A stretch of DNA of 64,000 nucleotides. Source: Amoebidium appalachense (taxonomy: Eukaryota; Ichthyosporea). Position 1 is the first letter of the stretch, and every line of letters starts with the position of its first letter. This document shows, piece after piece, positions 27,063 to 46,700 of this stretch. The notes under the pieces are model-generated. The model saw only the letters and a list, made by a program, of their open reading frames with translations. It was not told the origin of the DNA and ran no database searches. Where the stretch lies: assembly GCA_963693365.1 (NCBI GenBank), contig CAVNZM010000005.1:8866001-8930000 (forward strand). Reading direction: 5' to 3'. The position numbers and the translations under genes were made by a program.

Positions 27063-28481
27063 ATGGGGATTGCGGACAAGTACACGTCGGCCAAGTCACA
27101 GATAGTGATTGTGTCGTTCATTGCCTTCTGCTGCCCGGGCATCTTCAACGCCCTCTCCGGCCTGGGCGGTGCCGGGTCCGATGACCCCACGGTGGCAAAC
27201 AATGCCAACACGGCGCTGTACGCCACCTTTGCCATCTTCGGCTACTTTGGCGGCCTGTTCTTTAACATCTTTGGCAACCGCATCCTTATGGGTGTGGGCG
27301 GCGCCACCTACTGCTTCTATGCCGTGGCCCAGTACCTGGCCGGCGTCAACCCCGACCTCGGCTGGCTTGCCATCCTCTCGGGCGCCGTGTTGGGCATCGG
27401 TGCCGGCCTGTTCTGGACCGCCCAGGGCGCCATGATGATGGCCTATGCCACGCCCGAGAAGAAGGGCACGTACATCTCCACCTTCTGGATCATCTTCAAC
27501 CTCGGCGGCCTGGTGGGCGGCATCCTCTCCTTTGCCCTCAACTACAACAACGAGGTCGGAAAGGCCAACCCCGCCTCCTACTTCGCCTTTGCCGCCCTCA
27601 TGGGCTGTGGCTCCATTGCGGCCTTTGTTTTTCTTGCCAACCCCAAGAGTGTCGTGCGTGAGGACGGCATGCCCGTGTCGTTTGCAAAGGCCACCGGCCC
27701 CGTGGAGGAGTTCAAGAACGTGGCCATGATGTTCACCAACGTCAACATGCTGCTGCTCACGCCCCTGTTTATTGCCTCCAACTGGTTCTACACCTATCAG
27801 TTCAACGCTGTCAATGGCGGTCTGTTCAGTGTGCGTGCCCGTGGCCTCAACAGTGCGCTGTACTGGGGCTCGCAGATGCTCGGGGCCTACCTGTTTGGGC
27901 AGGTGTTCCTGGACCGGCCCAGCATGAGCAAGCGCCTACGCGGTCTGTACGGGCTGGCCATCCTCGGCGTCTTCTTCACCGTCACCTATTGCCTGGGACT
28001 GTACCTGCAGATTGGCTACCAGGGCGGCTACGACAAGAACCTGTCCACCGACCCCGCCTGTGCCGGCATGGTGTACAACCCAAACACAAACACGTGCCGG
28101 CCCCGCATTGACGTCACGGACGGTGCGGACTACCTGTTCCCCATCCTCGTGTTCCTGATGTACGGCATGGCCGACGCCATGCTGCAGACCTACGCCTACT
28201 GGGTCATGGGAGCCATCACGGACGACTGCGACGAGTCTGCGCGGTTTGCCGGCTACTACAAGGGCGTGCAGTCGGCCGGGGCGGCGGTGGCGTGGAGCAT
28301 CGACAACAGCCTGGCCAACCACACGCACTCGTGGCTGGTGCAAATGGTCATCTGCTGGGTGCTGTTTGAGGTCTCCATCCCCTTCACGGGCCTCGTGGCC
28401 CACAAGAGAATCAACGCCGCAGCTGACACCGCAGACTCGGCTGTGCCCGTGGAATTGAGCGAGAAAAAGATTGATGCCTAG
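27063..28481 (+). CDS. UNC93-like / DUF895 major-facilitator-type membrane protein
   Basis: A 472-residue intact single-exon protein with about 11-12 hydrophobic segments. Examples are IVIVSFIAFCCPGIFNAL near the N-terminus, ATFAIFGYFGGLFFNIFGN, LAILSGAVLGIGAGLFWTAQG and FWIIFNLGGLVGGILSFAL. The GLFWTAQGAMMMAYATPEKKG segment is typical of the UNC93/DUF895 family, a branch of the MFS fold widespread in fungi and animals. Animal UNC93 members regulate channels or traffic receptors, but substrate and role here are unknown. The ATG at 27063 follows a purine-poor leader with TATA and CCAAT upstream. Codon use is GC3-rich, like GAPDH and aldolase, suggesting strong expression. A broken inverted copy lies head-to-head 1.5 kb upstream. 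Confidence 0.92.
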   Translation: MGIADKYTSAKSQIVIVSFIAFCCPGIFNALSGLGGAGSDDPTVANNANTALYATFAIFGYFGGLFFNIFGNRILMGVGGATYCFYAVAQYLAGVNPDLGWLAILSGAVLGIGAGLFWTAQGAMMMAYATPEKKGTYISTFWIIFNLGGLVGGILSFALNYNNEVGKANPASYFAFAALMGCGSIAAFVFLANPKSVVREDGMPVSFAKATGPVEEFKNVAMMFTNVNMLLLTPLFIASNWFYTYQFNAVNGGLFSVRARGLNSALYWGSQMLGAYLFGQVFLDRPSMSKRLRGLYGLAILGVFFTVTYCLGLYLQIGYQGGYDKNLSTDPACAGMVYNPNTNTCRPRIDVTDGADYLFPILVFLMYGMADAMLQTYAYWVMGAITDDCDESARFAGYYKGVQSAGAAVAWSIDNSLANHTHSWLVQMVICWVLFEVSIPFTGLVAHKRINAAADTADSAVPVELSEKKIDA

Positions 28482-28559
28482 AGGGAATGACATCTGATTC
28501 CGCTTCGTATTTAGTTTCTGTAATATGTAGGCATGCCAGAGTGATGGGAGGCCCGGCAA

Positions 28560-28740
28560 CTAGGGCTGCAGACGTGACTGTCTTAAGACGCGAATAATCT
28601 TTGCGAACATTGTAAACATCTTTGTGTTTTTCAGAATCTCAGAACGTATATTTAGAGCAGTACGAGTTACATAATATAATCCATTAGAATAATGTTACGG
28701 TCACGGTGCTGTGCATCGACCATCAAATTCAGTTCCAAAT
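28560..28740 (+). other. 3' flank homologous to the UNC93-like pseudogene flank
   Basis: CGCGAATAATC, TTACATAATA and CACGGTGCTGTGCATCGACC appear here in the mirror order of the pseudogene's flank. They mark the distal edge of the duplicated unit. No AATAAA signal was found close to the stop. Confidence 0.55.
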
Positions 28741-29253
28741 GAACCGCTGTTCAGTTGAAGTTATTCTAAAACGCAGTTATAGAATAATTAACCCTGTCCG
28801 GCAGCCAGTCTCACATTTTGCAAGAGCCGCTTTTTGGTCGCACTCCCCCCCCCCCCCCCCCCAAAAAAAAAAAAAAAAAAAAAAAAAACATCCCGTCATC
28901 CCCCCCCTCCCCCTCCCCCAAGAAAAAAAAAAAAGGAAAGAAAAAAATCCCCCCGTTTCCCCCCTTCCCCCCCCTTTCCCCCCAGCTCCGGACCCCCCTC
29001 CCCGGCCCTCCCTTCCCCCCCCTCCCCCCCCCCCCCCCCCCCCCCCCGCCCCCTTCCCCCCGCCTTCTACACGGCTACTGCATCATAGCTAGTCAGCAAT
29101 TCGCTTGTATATAGTATCCTCATGAATTACACGTTTATGTCCCTTGCTTGCCCAAATATGGGCACATGCACACACACGCACACATCATGACACATACCGG
29201 ATGCATACAGACGCACAGACGCACACGCACACACGCACGCACACACACACACA

Positions 29254-29312
<59 letters not shown>

Positions 29313-29415
29313 CACTCACTCACTCACACACACACACACACACACACGAACACAAAAATGGCACACATTTTCAGGGCCCTGCAACCGAGTGTGGCCCGGA
29401 CCCCTTCGCCGGAGG

Positions 29416-29464
<49 letters not shown>

Positions 29465-29842
29465 GGGAACCGATGCACTGCCGCGCAAGTTCAGCAGAGA
29501 AAAAGTCAGGATGAGTAAATTTTTGTGCGTCTTCCAATGCTAGAGCCTTGCCTTTGAGCTTTGTGAGCGCAAAGAAAGTTTGACAGTCATTTGGGCGGCC
29601 CCGAGAGGGCCTAGCAGATACTATTTTTTTTCCTCGTTGTTGTTTTTGTTTTTGTTGTGTGTGTGTGGGGGGGGGGGGGGGGGGGGGGGAGGGGGGGGGG
29701 GGGGGGGGGGGGGGAGGTTTGGTTATCTTTTGGAAGGCTGACAGCTTGAATGCAGAGGTTGCCCACTAGGAACGATTTAGCCACCCCGCTTTTGTTTAAG
29801 AAAACCTGTTTTTTTTTTGTTTTTTTTTGTTTTTTTTTTTTT

Positions 29843-29885
<43 letters not shown>

Positions 29886-30173
29886 GGGGGAGGCGAAGCC
29901 TTGAGGAAGTGGGTAGGACATTGGTAGGCACGCATGCACACACACAACTCCCCCCCTCCCCCCCCCCCCCACCCACCACCACCACCACCACCACCACCCA
30001 CCCACCCACCCACCCACCCACATACACATCAACCCACACACACCGGACCCTGCTGTCTTGCAATTCCGCAACCCACCCTACACCGATATTTTATCACAAG
30101 ACTCTGTAACCATATGCCTACCAGCCTCCCTGCCTGCACTCACCTCCCCCTTCCCCATCCTCCCCCCCCTCCC

Positions 30174-30204
<31 letters not shown>

Positions 30205-30230
30205 AAAAAAAAAAAAAAAACCCAATCACC
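28741..30230. repeat. C/A, CA, G and T/G composite tracts
   Basis: Poly-C then poly-A at 28845-28888, C-rich at 28900-29060, (CA)n at 29237-29305, a G-run at 29408-29463, GT then poly-G at 29656-29714, poly-T then poly-G at 29811-29884, CCA repeats at 29945-30020, and poly-C then poly-A at 30165-30220. No gene was seen. Confidence 0.92.
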
Positions 30231-30700
30231 CACACACAACCAGTGTTACGTCAACACCACCACATCATGCGGCACCATACGTGCTACTAATTATATATAC
30301 TGGACTTCAACGCATCCTCCCACTGAGCCACTGAATTCGTTTGGCAAATAAATACTCAACTTTTGCCAGTATCATAAAGTTTGCGTGTGTCCGAGTAGCA
30401 GTTTTGCCAATAATTGTCGCTCTGCTTGTTCGCGTGATATCATGATTATTCCGCTTAAAAACATGCTGAATTCCGAATTGACACGGTGTTGAACAGTTTT
30501 CTTAATCTGACTGGCCTGAAGTAAAAATATAAAAATGTAAGAAAAATCTGCCCTTTTCGTGAAAATTTGCTAGGGTACCCTGAGAAAATCTTCAAGTCAT
30601 AAACGGCGCCGGTGAAGTGAGAGGAGTGGTCGAAGACTTCCCCCAATGAATTCGAAAACTTTGAGGTAATCGGTATTTGTGCACGTACATGTGTTGTGTG

Positions 30701-30791
<91 letters not shown>

Positions 30792-31420
30792 TGCGTGTGT
30801 GTATGTGTGTGTGTGTGTGTGTGTGTCGGCGCGAGTTTGTATTCCGAAGCGTGTGTGTAACTCAGCATAGTGTTGGGTGTGCATAACTTCGACGTGTGTG
30901 TGGTTGTGTCCTTGCGTATGTGGATATTTATGCTGCTGCATGTATGACTGCACGTGCGCGTACGTCTGTATGATGTATGTGTCATGGTTTGTGTCTGTGT
31001 GCATGTAAATGTGTATGCAATGCCATGATTCTTTGTGTTTGCTTTTTGGGGCCAAGGGGTCAGGAGGCTGAAAGAGGATTGGTGGGTGGGTGGGTGGGGG
31101 GGGGGGGGGGGGGGGGGGGGTGGCTGTGATGAATTAGGGGGTGAAGGGCGTGGGTGGGTGGCGGGGGGAGGGGAGGGGGCGGGTTTGATATGCCTTAGAG
31201 AGTGCAGCGAATTAAATTGCTCTGATGAAAGGACCTGTTGAGTGTAGGGCCAAGAAGCAAGAGAGAGAGTACGGTAACCACCGGGCAGGGCAAAACAGGC
31301 AAACCGGCAAGAGATTTGAGTAAGCCCAACCTTACTTAGGAGAGGGTGACACTGTAAAAGATGGTGTGTGTGATTTGGCATGCACATGTTCACATGTGTG
31401 TGTGTGCGTGCCTGAATGTG
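30231..31420. repeat. Unique islands around a (GT)n array
   Basis: (GT)n at 30701-30783 with interrupted GT to 30826, and G-rich at 31080-31190. The unique island at 30450-30690 shows a protein-like but unrecognised minus-strand frame (KFSNSLGEVFDHSSHFTG). No splice support was found, so it is not called as a gene. Confidence 0.6.
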
Positions 31421-33110
<1,690 letters not shown>

Positions 33111-34538
33111 CCACTTGTCGACCTGGGGCCGCGCCGGAATGTGTGGAATTCTTCTTTGCCGTTCCAAGGTGCGCATGCACATTCTAACCCGAGAATCCTG
33201 ATTCCGGACTACAAGCAAATATATCTTAAAACGCAACATCCAGCATTATAATAACTATTTATGATGTGATGAGAGAAGAAAATGGTGTGGTGAAAAAAAT
33301 TATTATTAGACTCCGTGAAGAGAAGTGTTTTGTGCTTTGTGCTAATCTGATAACAAAACTCGTGCTGGTGTGACGTGGTGAGCGTCACTGAGCGACCAGG
33401 GTTATCGGAGGAATGAGATAACGCATTCCACCAGTTAAAGAGAACGCTATCTGCGTCCTGATTGGGGCATTTATCCAACCTGATGCCCAACCTGATACAC
33501 TTGGCGTAATCACGGGATTCCTATGGTTTTGGCTTGCATGCCCCCCATATAGAATGGAAAACGGACTATAAAACGCTTTTTATTTGTTAATCTGCTAATA
33601 TTTATGTAAATTCATGAATCTTATACTGCTGTTGAAAACTTGTACATACATTAAAGTACTTCTGTGAAAAAAATACCCCCTGCGCGAATTTGATATTAGG
33701 AATGTGTGACGCCTCGGCTAGTCTAAAACGTGTAAACTCCATTATGCACACCAGCCAAAAACTCGTGCGGTTTAGTAAGCTTAGTGACGCAATTTGTAAA
33801 GACTAAATTCAGGTAGAGAAATAAAGCAAACCGTTCAAGAGCCAAAGACGCGTTGTGCACTGCAGAGCTGACAAGGTTGAAAACTGACAACTTTTTTGTA
33901 AACGACTTCTTCCGGGCCCTATTACTAGATGCGTTTACCTCTGGAGCTTGTGTTATTTCCCTTTTGTTTTCTTTGTCTATGACTCAAGTGAATTGAACTG
34001 ATCACGAACCACCCAAAGATCTCATCTCATCACCTTGCGATTTTGTACAACATGAGATCTACAACAAGCTCTAATCAAATGTTTTGTTCGAGGCATCGTG
34101 TACAGCATTCGTGGTGTCACATTGTTCGTGCACCTGCTCAAGCATTTTTTATTTGTTTCATCCACTCTCAGTAATCGAATTCATCGCTGATGGGCACACT
34201 GTGCCACACAATCGCCATTGCTGTAGTCATCGGGCTTTCGAAGTAACGACGTCCGTAGGCTAGGTAATTGGTCAGTGGAGTAGTTACATATGTCGAACAA
34301 AACTCGCAGAAAGAACAACACATATGAAAAAGGACCGGCCAGGGCTTTTCAGTGTTTCATCGTGCGGACACTGTTCAATGCACTTGCTTTGGAATAAAAC
34401 ATCTGCACATCCCGGATTCTGACCTGCCCATTTTGAACATCTCTGATCTCTGATTTAATCTTCCCCTCTTGATAAACCATACTTTGCTGCAAAAACGAAA
34501 CTACTACTACAGTTTGCTCACAAGTTACTCTTCCAAAC
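33111..34538. other. Unique region upstream of the globin gene, no gene recognised
   Basis: AT-rich non-repetitive DNA. TATA-like CTATAAAA at about 33566 lies nearly 1 kb before the globin ATG. ATTGG lies at about 34267. I cannot assign a transcription start. A 93-residue minus-strand frame (33209-33490) has no recognised features. Confidence 0.5.
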
Positions 34539-40515
<5,977 letters not shown>

Positions 40516-40615
40516 GGGGTACTCACACACACGCACACACACACACACACCGTGACAACCATACGTGCACGCACATGCAAACCTGGGCGCGCACACGCGC
40601 ACGTGCACAGGCGCA

Positions 40616-40666
<51 letters not shown>

Positions 40667-43040
40667 CACACACACACACACAAACACACACACGCGCGCG
40701 TGCACACACATGCATTCAACAGGCCCTGACTGTGATACTTTGCCCGTCCTTAAGATCACGGCCTTTATGTAGACAATACGAACTCTGGAATATGTGAATG
40801 GTTAACTGTCAGACCTCCAATTGCTCCCCTTCCCCCTCCCTCCCTCCCCCCCCCCCCCCCCCCCCCTCCCTCCTTGGGGGCCCCCCCAAATATCTAAATA
40901 GTGGTGTCGCATGTTCGAATGTTTTGCAACAAAGACCTGTATTGCGAAGGACAACTATAGCTAGATGTAGTAGGTGACTAGTCACTTTAAGGCAGCTTCG
41001 ATTGCAACACAGAAACACGACGCAATACTCTGTGGACAAGCTGTTCAGGTGTTTGTTTTTACCATTTTGATAAAGTTTCTTATTCCATACCGCCGTAGTT
41101 TTTGTCGATATAGTATACCAACCGTACATACTGCAAGCTTGCAAAACAAACATGGCAGAATGAAACTATTTAGGAATATATAGGTGTGAAACTGTGAGAA
41201 ATGGAGAAAATCTAATGGAGAGCGCTATAGAAATGCACATGTAAGGGAGCTGATGTGAACTCCCGGGGCACCGTGTGCCCATGTACACAAAAATACAACA
41301 TACACCTGCAGGCACATACTCTAACCTTGCCAGCACGCACTGTTAATTATTGACACACACACACCCCTCCGGCTATTAGGGGGAAGGGGGAGGGGGGAAG
41401 GGGGGGGAAGAGGGGGGGGGACCACCACCCACCCACCCCAAAGGCTGCCATCATGTGACTATATCAGATAACCTGATCATACGATAGTGTTAATATTTTA
41501 TTATAATTTAGCAGCAGACTGATAGGAGTCCTTGATCATCTGAAACTCAGGCTATATGCCGTACGGTCATCCCCCCCCCCCCCCCCCCCCCCCTCCCCCC
41601 CTTCCTGCTCCTCTACCCCCCTCCCTGGACCCCTGTCCCCCCCAAAACCCCACCGTCTCTCGCACTCGTTCCCAGTCGCCCCATGCACGGCGGGCGCATA
41701 CACACGCACACACTCAGTGGCACACGTATCACACGTACCTGCCAGCGCATATACCACGCACGCACACGAGGTGCACAAAACTTTGACCAACGATGAGCAC
41801 CCGACATTTGCATGAACATGCAGATACACAAACACATACATTCCCTGCGCATGCCACGCAGATTCGTACACGAACACTGCACGGTCAACACGATAAACCT
41901 GCCCAAATAATTTAGAAATAGTTGGCCGTTGCACTTGTGTGTACGTCACGGTGTGTGTGTGCACGCGCATGCATATGTGTGCACCTGTGCACATACATGC
42001 ATTAAATGTGATTTTTTATGTAAACTTTGTAGGGTTACTGAGAGGGAGGAGGGGTGTAGGAAGATTCATAGTATGGGGGGCGGGAGGATTTGGGGGGGGG
42101 GGGGGGGGGGGGTTAGAAAATGTTATATAGATCACATCCTTAGTTCACATTTGCCGAGGACAACACAAAGCAGACTTTGCAACGAACACACAAAAGAATA
42201 TGCATCCGGCAGAACACGAAGGGTGGGAAGTGTGTGCGTGTGTGCGTGCCCACGTGTGTGTGTGGGTACCGGGTGTGGGTGTGTGTGTGTGTCTGTGTAA
42301 GAGGGGGGGAAGGGGGGGGGGGGGGATTCAAAAGCTAAGGGGGCTATGCATCAGTGGCTAAACGGAACTTCATTCCTCCAAAAGGGGGGGGGGGAAGGGG
42401 TAACGAATACAACCTTTGGTGAGTGGAAAAGAGACTCCGGCCGTGATCACGCGCACACACGGGGGGAGGGGGGGCAAGGGGGGCTACCGGGGGGCGGGTG
42501 GGGGGGGGGGGGGGGGGGGAACCCACCACCCCACTTGCTTAGGTGGATTCCTACCCCCCCCCCCTCTCGGAGGGCGGGCCCAACCACATTGGCTGAGTCA
42601 ATAAACTTGCTCCCCGAAACTATCCTGCTATTTTTTTATATAAACATTATACCATTTTAAAGCAGCCTGAATTATTCAGCAAATCAGGATTATTCTGATA
42701 GTATGATAATTCTGATAAAAGCAGAGTACAATGATTCCGCTGAGAGCTGCTACCGTAAAATTTGGTGGTAGCTCTTATTTTTGAGACCGACAAAACTCAG
42801 TGTCCGTTGAAGCGACTGCTCACGTGCCAGCTCGTACTCTTGAAAATAGATACTTGGTCATACGACGGCTGAGGACACAGTCATATACGCGGCAGTGCCG
42901 AAAGCAGAATTAGCAAGCAGCACTGAATTAATCTACTAAAACTTTGAGAATTGTTCTGCTTAAAGCAAAATCATTCTGCGGTCGAAAGCAGAAGAATTCT
43001 GCTGAGTGATTCCGCTCATTGACAAAAGCAGAACAATTCT
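40516..43040. repeat. Intergenic with CA, C and G tracts; no gene recognised
   Basis: CA at 40617-40690, a C-run at 40845-40866, a C-run at 41571-41593, G-runs at about 42093-42112, 42310-42326 and 42497-42520. Unique DNA at 40880-41560 and 42600-43040 contains no recognised coding sequence. Confidence 0.75.
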
Positions 43041-43050
43041 GCTTAAGAAA

Positions 43051-43130
43051 ATCCTGCTTTTTGCAGAATAATCCTGCTTTTTGCAGAATAATTCTGCTTT
43101 TTGCAGAATAATTCTGCTTTTTGAAGAATG
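43051..43130 (+). repeat. 20-bp minisatellite with palindromic unit (4 copies)
   Basis: The unit ATYCTGCTTTTTGCAGAATA is repeated four times, with further degenerate half-copies (TTCTGCTT, AAGCAGAA) across about 42950-43050. CTGC and GCAG within each unit are complementary, so each copy can form a small hairpin. Confidence 0.88.
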
Positions 43131-43288
43131 ATCCTGCGGTTGCAAGTTAGCTCTGTCGATGTGGTTGGGTCCTGGAGGGGAGGGGGGGACCCACCCAGTC
43201 CCTGTGGCTACCGTGGGGAAGGGAAGGGGGGGGAGAGGAGGGGGGAGGGGAGACTTCGATATTTACTACAGTCCCAAATTCAAAAAAA

Positions 43289-43328
<40 letters not shown>

Positions 43329-44040
43329 ACAAAACCGTTCACACACACTGAAACACAATTACACATACACACCCACACACACACACACTTACACCACACA
43401 CGCTTCAAAGGAAATGGAAAACCTGAAACAAGAAGGAAAAAAAAAGAAAACTGCACCCTATTGAGTTTTGCTCCCTCCCCCCCCCCCCCCCCCCCCCCTT
43501 CTCCCTCCCCTCCCCCCCGGGCCAACCACGTGCACCCACCCACCCCCCATCCCCACCCCGCCTCTACCCCCCACGTGCACAAATTTAACAAACTGACACG
43601 CCCACACAAAAGAAAAGAAAGACCAAATAGAATAAAAACCTTGTAGTTAGACTCTTTGTCGAGTTTTCCCCGCGTGCACGTGACCCCCGTGTGTACATGA
43701 CTGTTAGTCTGAGCGACTGAGTCGTCGCGACGCGGTCTACGGAGCTGTACGTGCATGTTATTATGAATGTTCGGCCGCCAGTCACGTGTGCTGCGCAGAA
43801 AACGGCATTCGACTTCCGGATTGTTTTTGTTTTTTTTGTTTTTTTTTGTGTGTGATGTTTTCAAAGTATGACACCGTGACTGCCAGTGTACACGTGCGTG
43901 TGTGGTGTGTGATCATGACACGGTGTTTTTTTACTTTTTATTTTATCCCGTTTCACTCCCGGCGAGGCACTGCCTCAGGGGAGCTTACCGTCTTCCGCCT
44001 AAACACAGATCGTACTGTAGGTACCTATAGAGTATAGCAC
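43131..44040. repeat. C-rich tracts and unique sequence, no gene seen
   Basis: C-run at 43291-43328, C-rich at 43476-43520. Unique sequence at 43600-44040 has no recognised frame. Confidence 0.75.
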
Positions 44041-44044
44041 ACTC

Positions 44045-44654
44045 ACAAGTCAATGATTCTAATCGACCCCAACTGGCACTATTTTTAGTTACGCCTTATC
44101 CCACGGTTCTAGCCGCAGCAACGCTAGTACTAGTGGGAAGCACTTTAACAACACCAGCCGGGAGCGACCCGGGACACATACACAAACATACGGACTTGAA
44201 AGGAAAAACCCCCTGCCCAGGACGCTGACATGACCCGAACCGTGGCCGGTGACTCGGATTGGTCTAGATCACCTTATAAATGCTGCACAGTATGATATTG
44301 TGATCCGGTGCCTTAACTTTCTTTCGGAGCTACCGATGCTAGCCTCTGCTTACCCATAATATGTAATAGGGGTGTCATAGGCCTATACTACGATGGCGCT
44401 CATTGTTGCCTAGCATGTACATATGTCACTGGCTGCATTTGATTGGCTGCGCTGGAAAACGCAGTAGGCCGTCGAATGTGGCTGGGCCGGCAATGATGTC
44501 TTCTTGGGGTTTACACACTTTTTATTGCGTGGACTGGACACTGCCGGAGGCCCAGCCACATTCGACGGCCTACTGCGTTGCTGCGGCTAGAACCGTGGGA
44601 TAAGGCGTAACTAAAAATAGTGCCAGTTGGGGTCGATTAGAATCATTGACTTGT
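44045..44654. repeat. Nested inverted repeat (fold-back element)
   Basis: The outer arms of about 79 bp (44045-44123 and 44576-44654) are nearly perfect complements; each contains AACCGTGGGATAAGGCGTAA or its complement. An inner pair of about 31 bp (44458-44489 and 44549-44579, AACGCAGTAGGCCGTCGAAT) forms a second hairpin that overlaps the right outer arm. No frame inside is recognised. TTATAAAT at about 44274 with ATTGG upstream looks promoter-like. Confidence 0.8.
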
Positions 44655-44836
44655 AAACCCCCACTTGAACGTCGGGCTGGGATGCGCATTGGGCCAAGCG
44701 GCGCGCCGTCGACGTCAGAGGGCCGGTGCTGTTCATGACGTCATGTCTTGCGGCCGGATGATAACAAATTGGTGGACGGTCAGTGCTTGCTTGACGTGGT
44801 CTGGGGTGATGGCTTCTAGGGGGCGGCCAAGACCGC

Positions 44837-45358
44837 CGGACCGTACACATATACCACCCCCCGATTCCGTGGTTCTTTGTAGCTCGGGATAAATTCATCC
44901 GGCCGTGTCCGACCCATGCGAGATAGCCTAAATTCGGCGGGGATCATGCAGGAAAGGGCGGGCGGCCGGAGGACTTTCCGGGGCTAGGGTCGCCACCTTG
45001 CGCGAGGTGTAGGCCCAGCTTTGCGTTTGTTTGCTACCTGAAAGCTTTATGTTTTCTAAGTGCGCTGAATGCACACCATATGCATGCTGTATGCATACTA
45101 AACGAGCGCCATAGGAATTTCTCCTCTGTGCCCTTTGGCCTGTGAGTGTGTACCTCATGCATGCAAGCTGCGAGCGGGTGCCAGTGTGCAGTGAAATAAT
45201 ATGCACACACGTTGCCTCCGTGGCTCCGGCTGCAGCTGCCGACGGGCACTCTGTGTGCTATCTGAAGGAGTGGTTTGGCCCTGATGCAGGCTGGTGTGTA
45301 GACATACAGTGTCACTGTGGAGTCTGTGACACGTGCTTGTGCACCTCTCTCTCCCAGG

Positions 45359-45389
<31 letters not shown>

Positions 45390-45400
45390 CCTCTCTCTCT

Positions 45401-45468
<68 letters not shown>

Positions 45469-46122
45469 AGACTCTCTCTCTATTTCTCTCTATCCCTCTC
45501 TCCTCTCTCTCTGTCTCTCTGTCTCTCTTTCTCTCTTCCTCTATCTCTCATTTCTCTCTCTCTCTCTCTTTCTCTCTTACACACACACACACACCCACTC
45601 TCTCTCTCTCTCTCCCCCTCTCTCCCCCTCTTTATCTTTCCGCTCTCTCCCTCTCTGTCTCTCTCTCTCAGGGCCTTCTCCCAGCCTGACACACACTCAC
45701 TCACAAAAACATACACAGTGTCACACTCAGGCTCTCTCCCTCGAGTCTCTCTCTCTAACTCTCTCAGAGATCTCTCTCCATTGAGCAGCTCACAGATCTC
45801 CCTCGTTCTCCCTCCAGAATCTCTCTTAGCAACTCTCTCTCTCTCACTCACACACTCTCTCTCAGGCTTTCCCAGAGCTCCCTTCTGCCTTTCCCACGCA
45901 AACTAGGGCCAAAGTTATGTTAAGCATCAGCCTTCGGGTAGCAAACAAACGCAAAGCTGGGCCTACACCTCGCGCAAGGTGGCGACCCTAGCCCCGAAAG
46001 TCCTCCGGCCGCCCGCCCTTTCCTGCATGAGCCCCGCCGAATTTAGGCTATCTCGCATGGGTCGGACACAGCCGGATGCATTTATCCCGAGCTACAAAAA
46101 ACCAGGGTGGTATATGTGTCCG
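44837..46122. mobile_element. 1.29-kb fold-back element with ~200-bp inverted arms
   Basis: The left arm (44837-45038) and right arm (45937-46122) are inverted copies with only small differences, for example shared ACACATATACCACC and CTTTGCGTTTGTTTGCTACC. The interior holds unique sequence (45040-45350) and a 500-bp (CT)n-rich block. No transposase frame is visible, so it appears non-autonomous. Target-site duplication is unclear. Confidence 0.82.
45352..45895. repeat. (CT)n microsatellite block
   Basis: CT-rich with the longest uninterrupted part at about 45405-45463 and a small CA patch at 45580-45595. It lies inside the fold-back element. Confidence 0.93.
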
Positions 46123-46140
46123 TCGAGGCAGAACAAAAAT

Positions 46141-46211
46141 CGGACGTAACCAGGATCGATCCTGCGACTTTGAGCTTGAAACGCAGAGACCTTACCATTG
46201 CACCAACCCGC
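46141..46211 (-). ncRNA. tRNA-derived SINE-like head with pol III A and B boxes
   Basis: On the minus strand, TGGTGCAATGG (46205-46195) fits the A box and AGGATCGATCC (46163-46153) fits the B box, about 31 bases apart as in tRNA genes. The T-arm-like CAGGATCGATCCTG pairs. The acceptor ends do not pair and the anticodon region is irregular, so it is not a functional tRNA. It abuts the right arm of the fold-back element. Confidence 0.55.
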
Positions 46212-46249
46212 CCCCCAATCATGACACGGTGTGTATGTACATGTGTGAA

Positions 46250-46399
46250 TCACTGGTGTGATGTGTCACATATGATGCGTGTGTGTGACACTGTAGGCTA
46301 CAGTGTGTGTTTGTGCGTGTGTGCCGGCGCCGTGTGCACGTGGTGAACGAGTCACAGTGTGGGTGTATACGTGTGTGAGGTGTGTGCACGTGCCACGGT

Positions 46400-46451
<52 letters not shown>

Positions 46452-46700
46452 ACCGTGTGTGTGTGTTGTGTGTGTGTATACATGTACACTGTGTGTGTGT
46501 GTGTGTGTGCGTGCACGTACACGCGTGCGTGCGTTTGTGTGTGTGTGTGTGTGCCGGCCGGACTGTGTGTATGTGTGTACTCCAGTGTCAGAGGTGTGTG
46601 TGTGTATCCGGGCCTGGAGAGGGTGTGTGTGTATCCGGACCCGGAGACGGTGTCACTGACCGTGCGTGTGTGTGACACTGTGTGTGTACGACTAGTGTGT
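46250..46700. repeat. Interrupted GT-rich region
   Basis: GT-rich with many interruptions, including (GT)n at 46405-46448. Confidence 0.85.
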
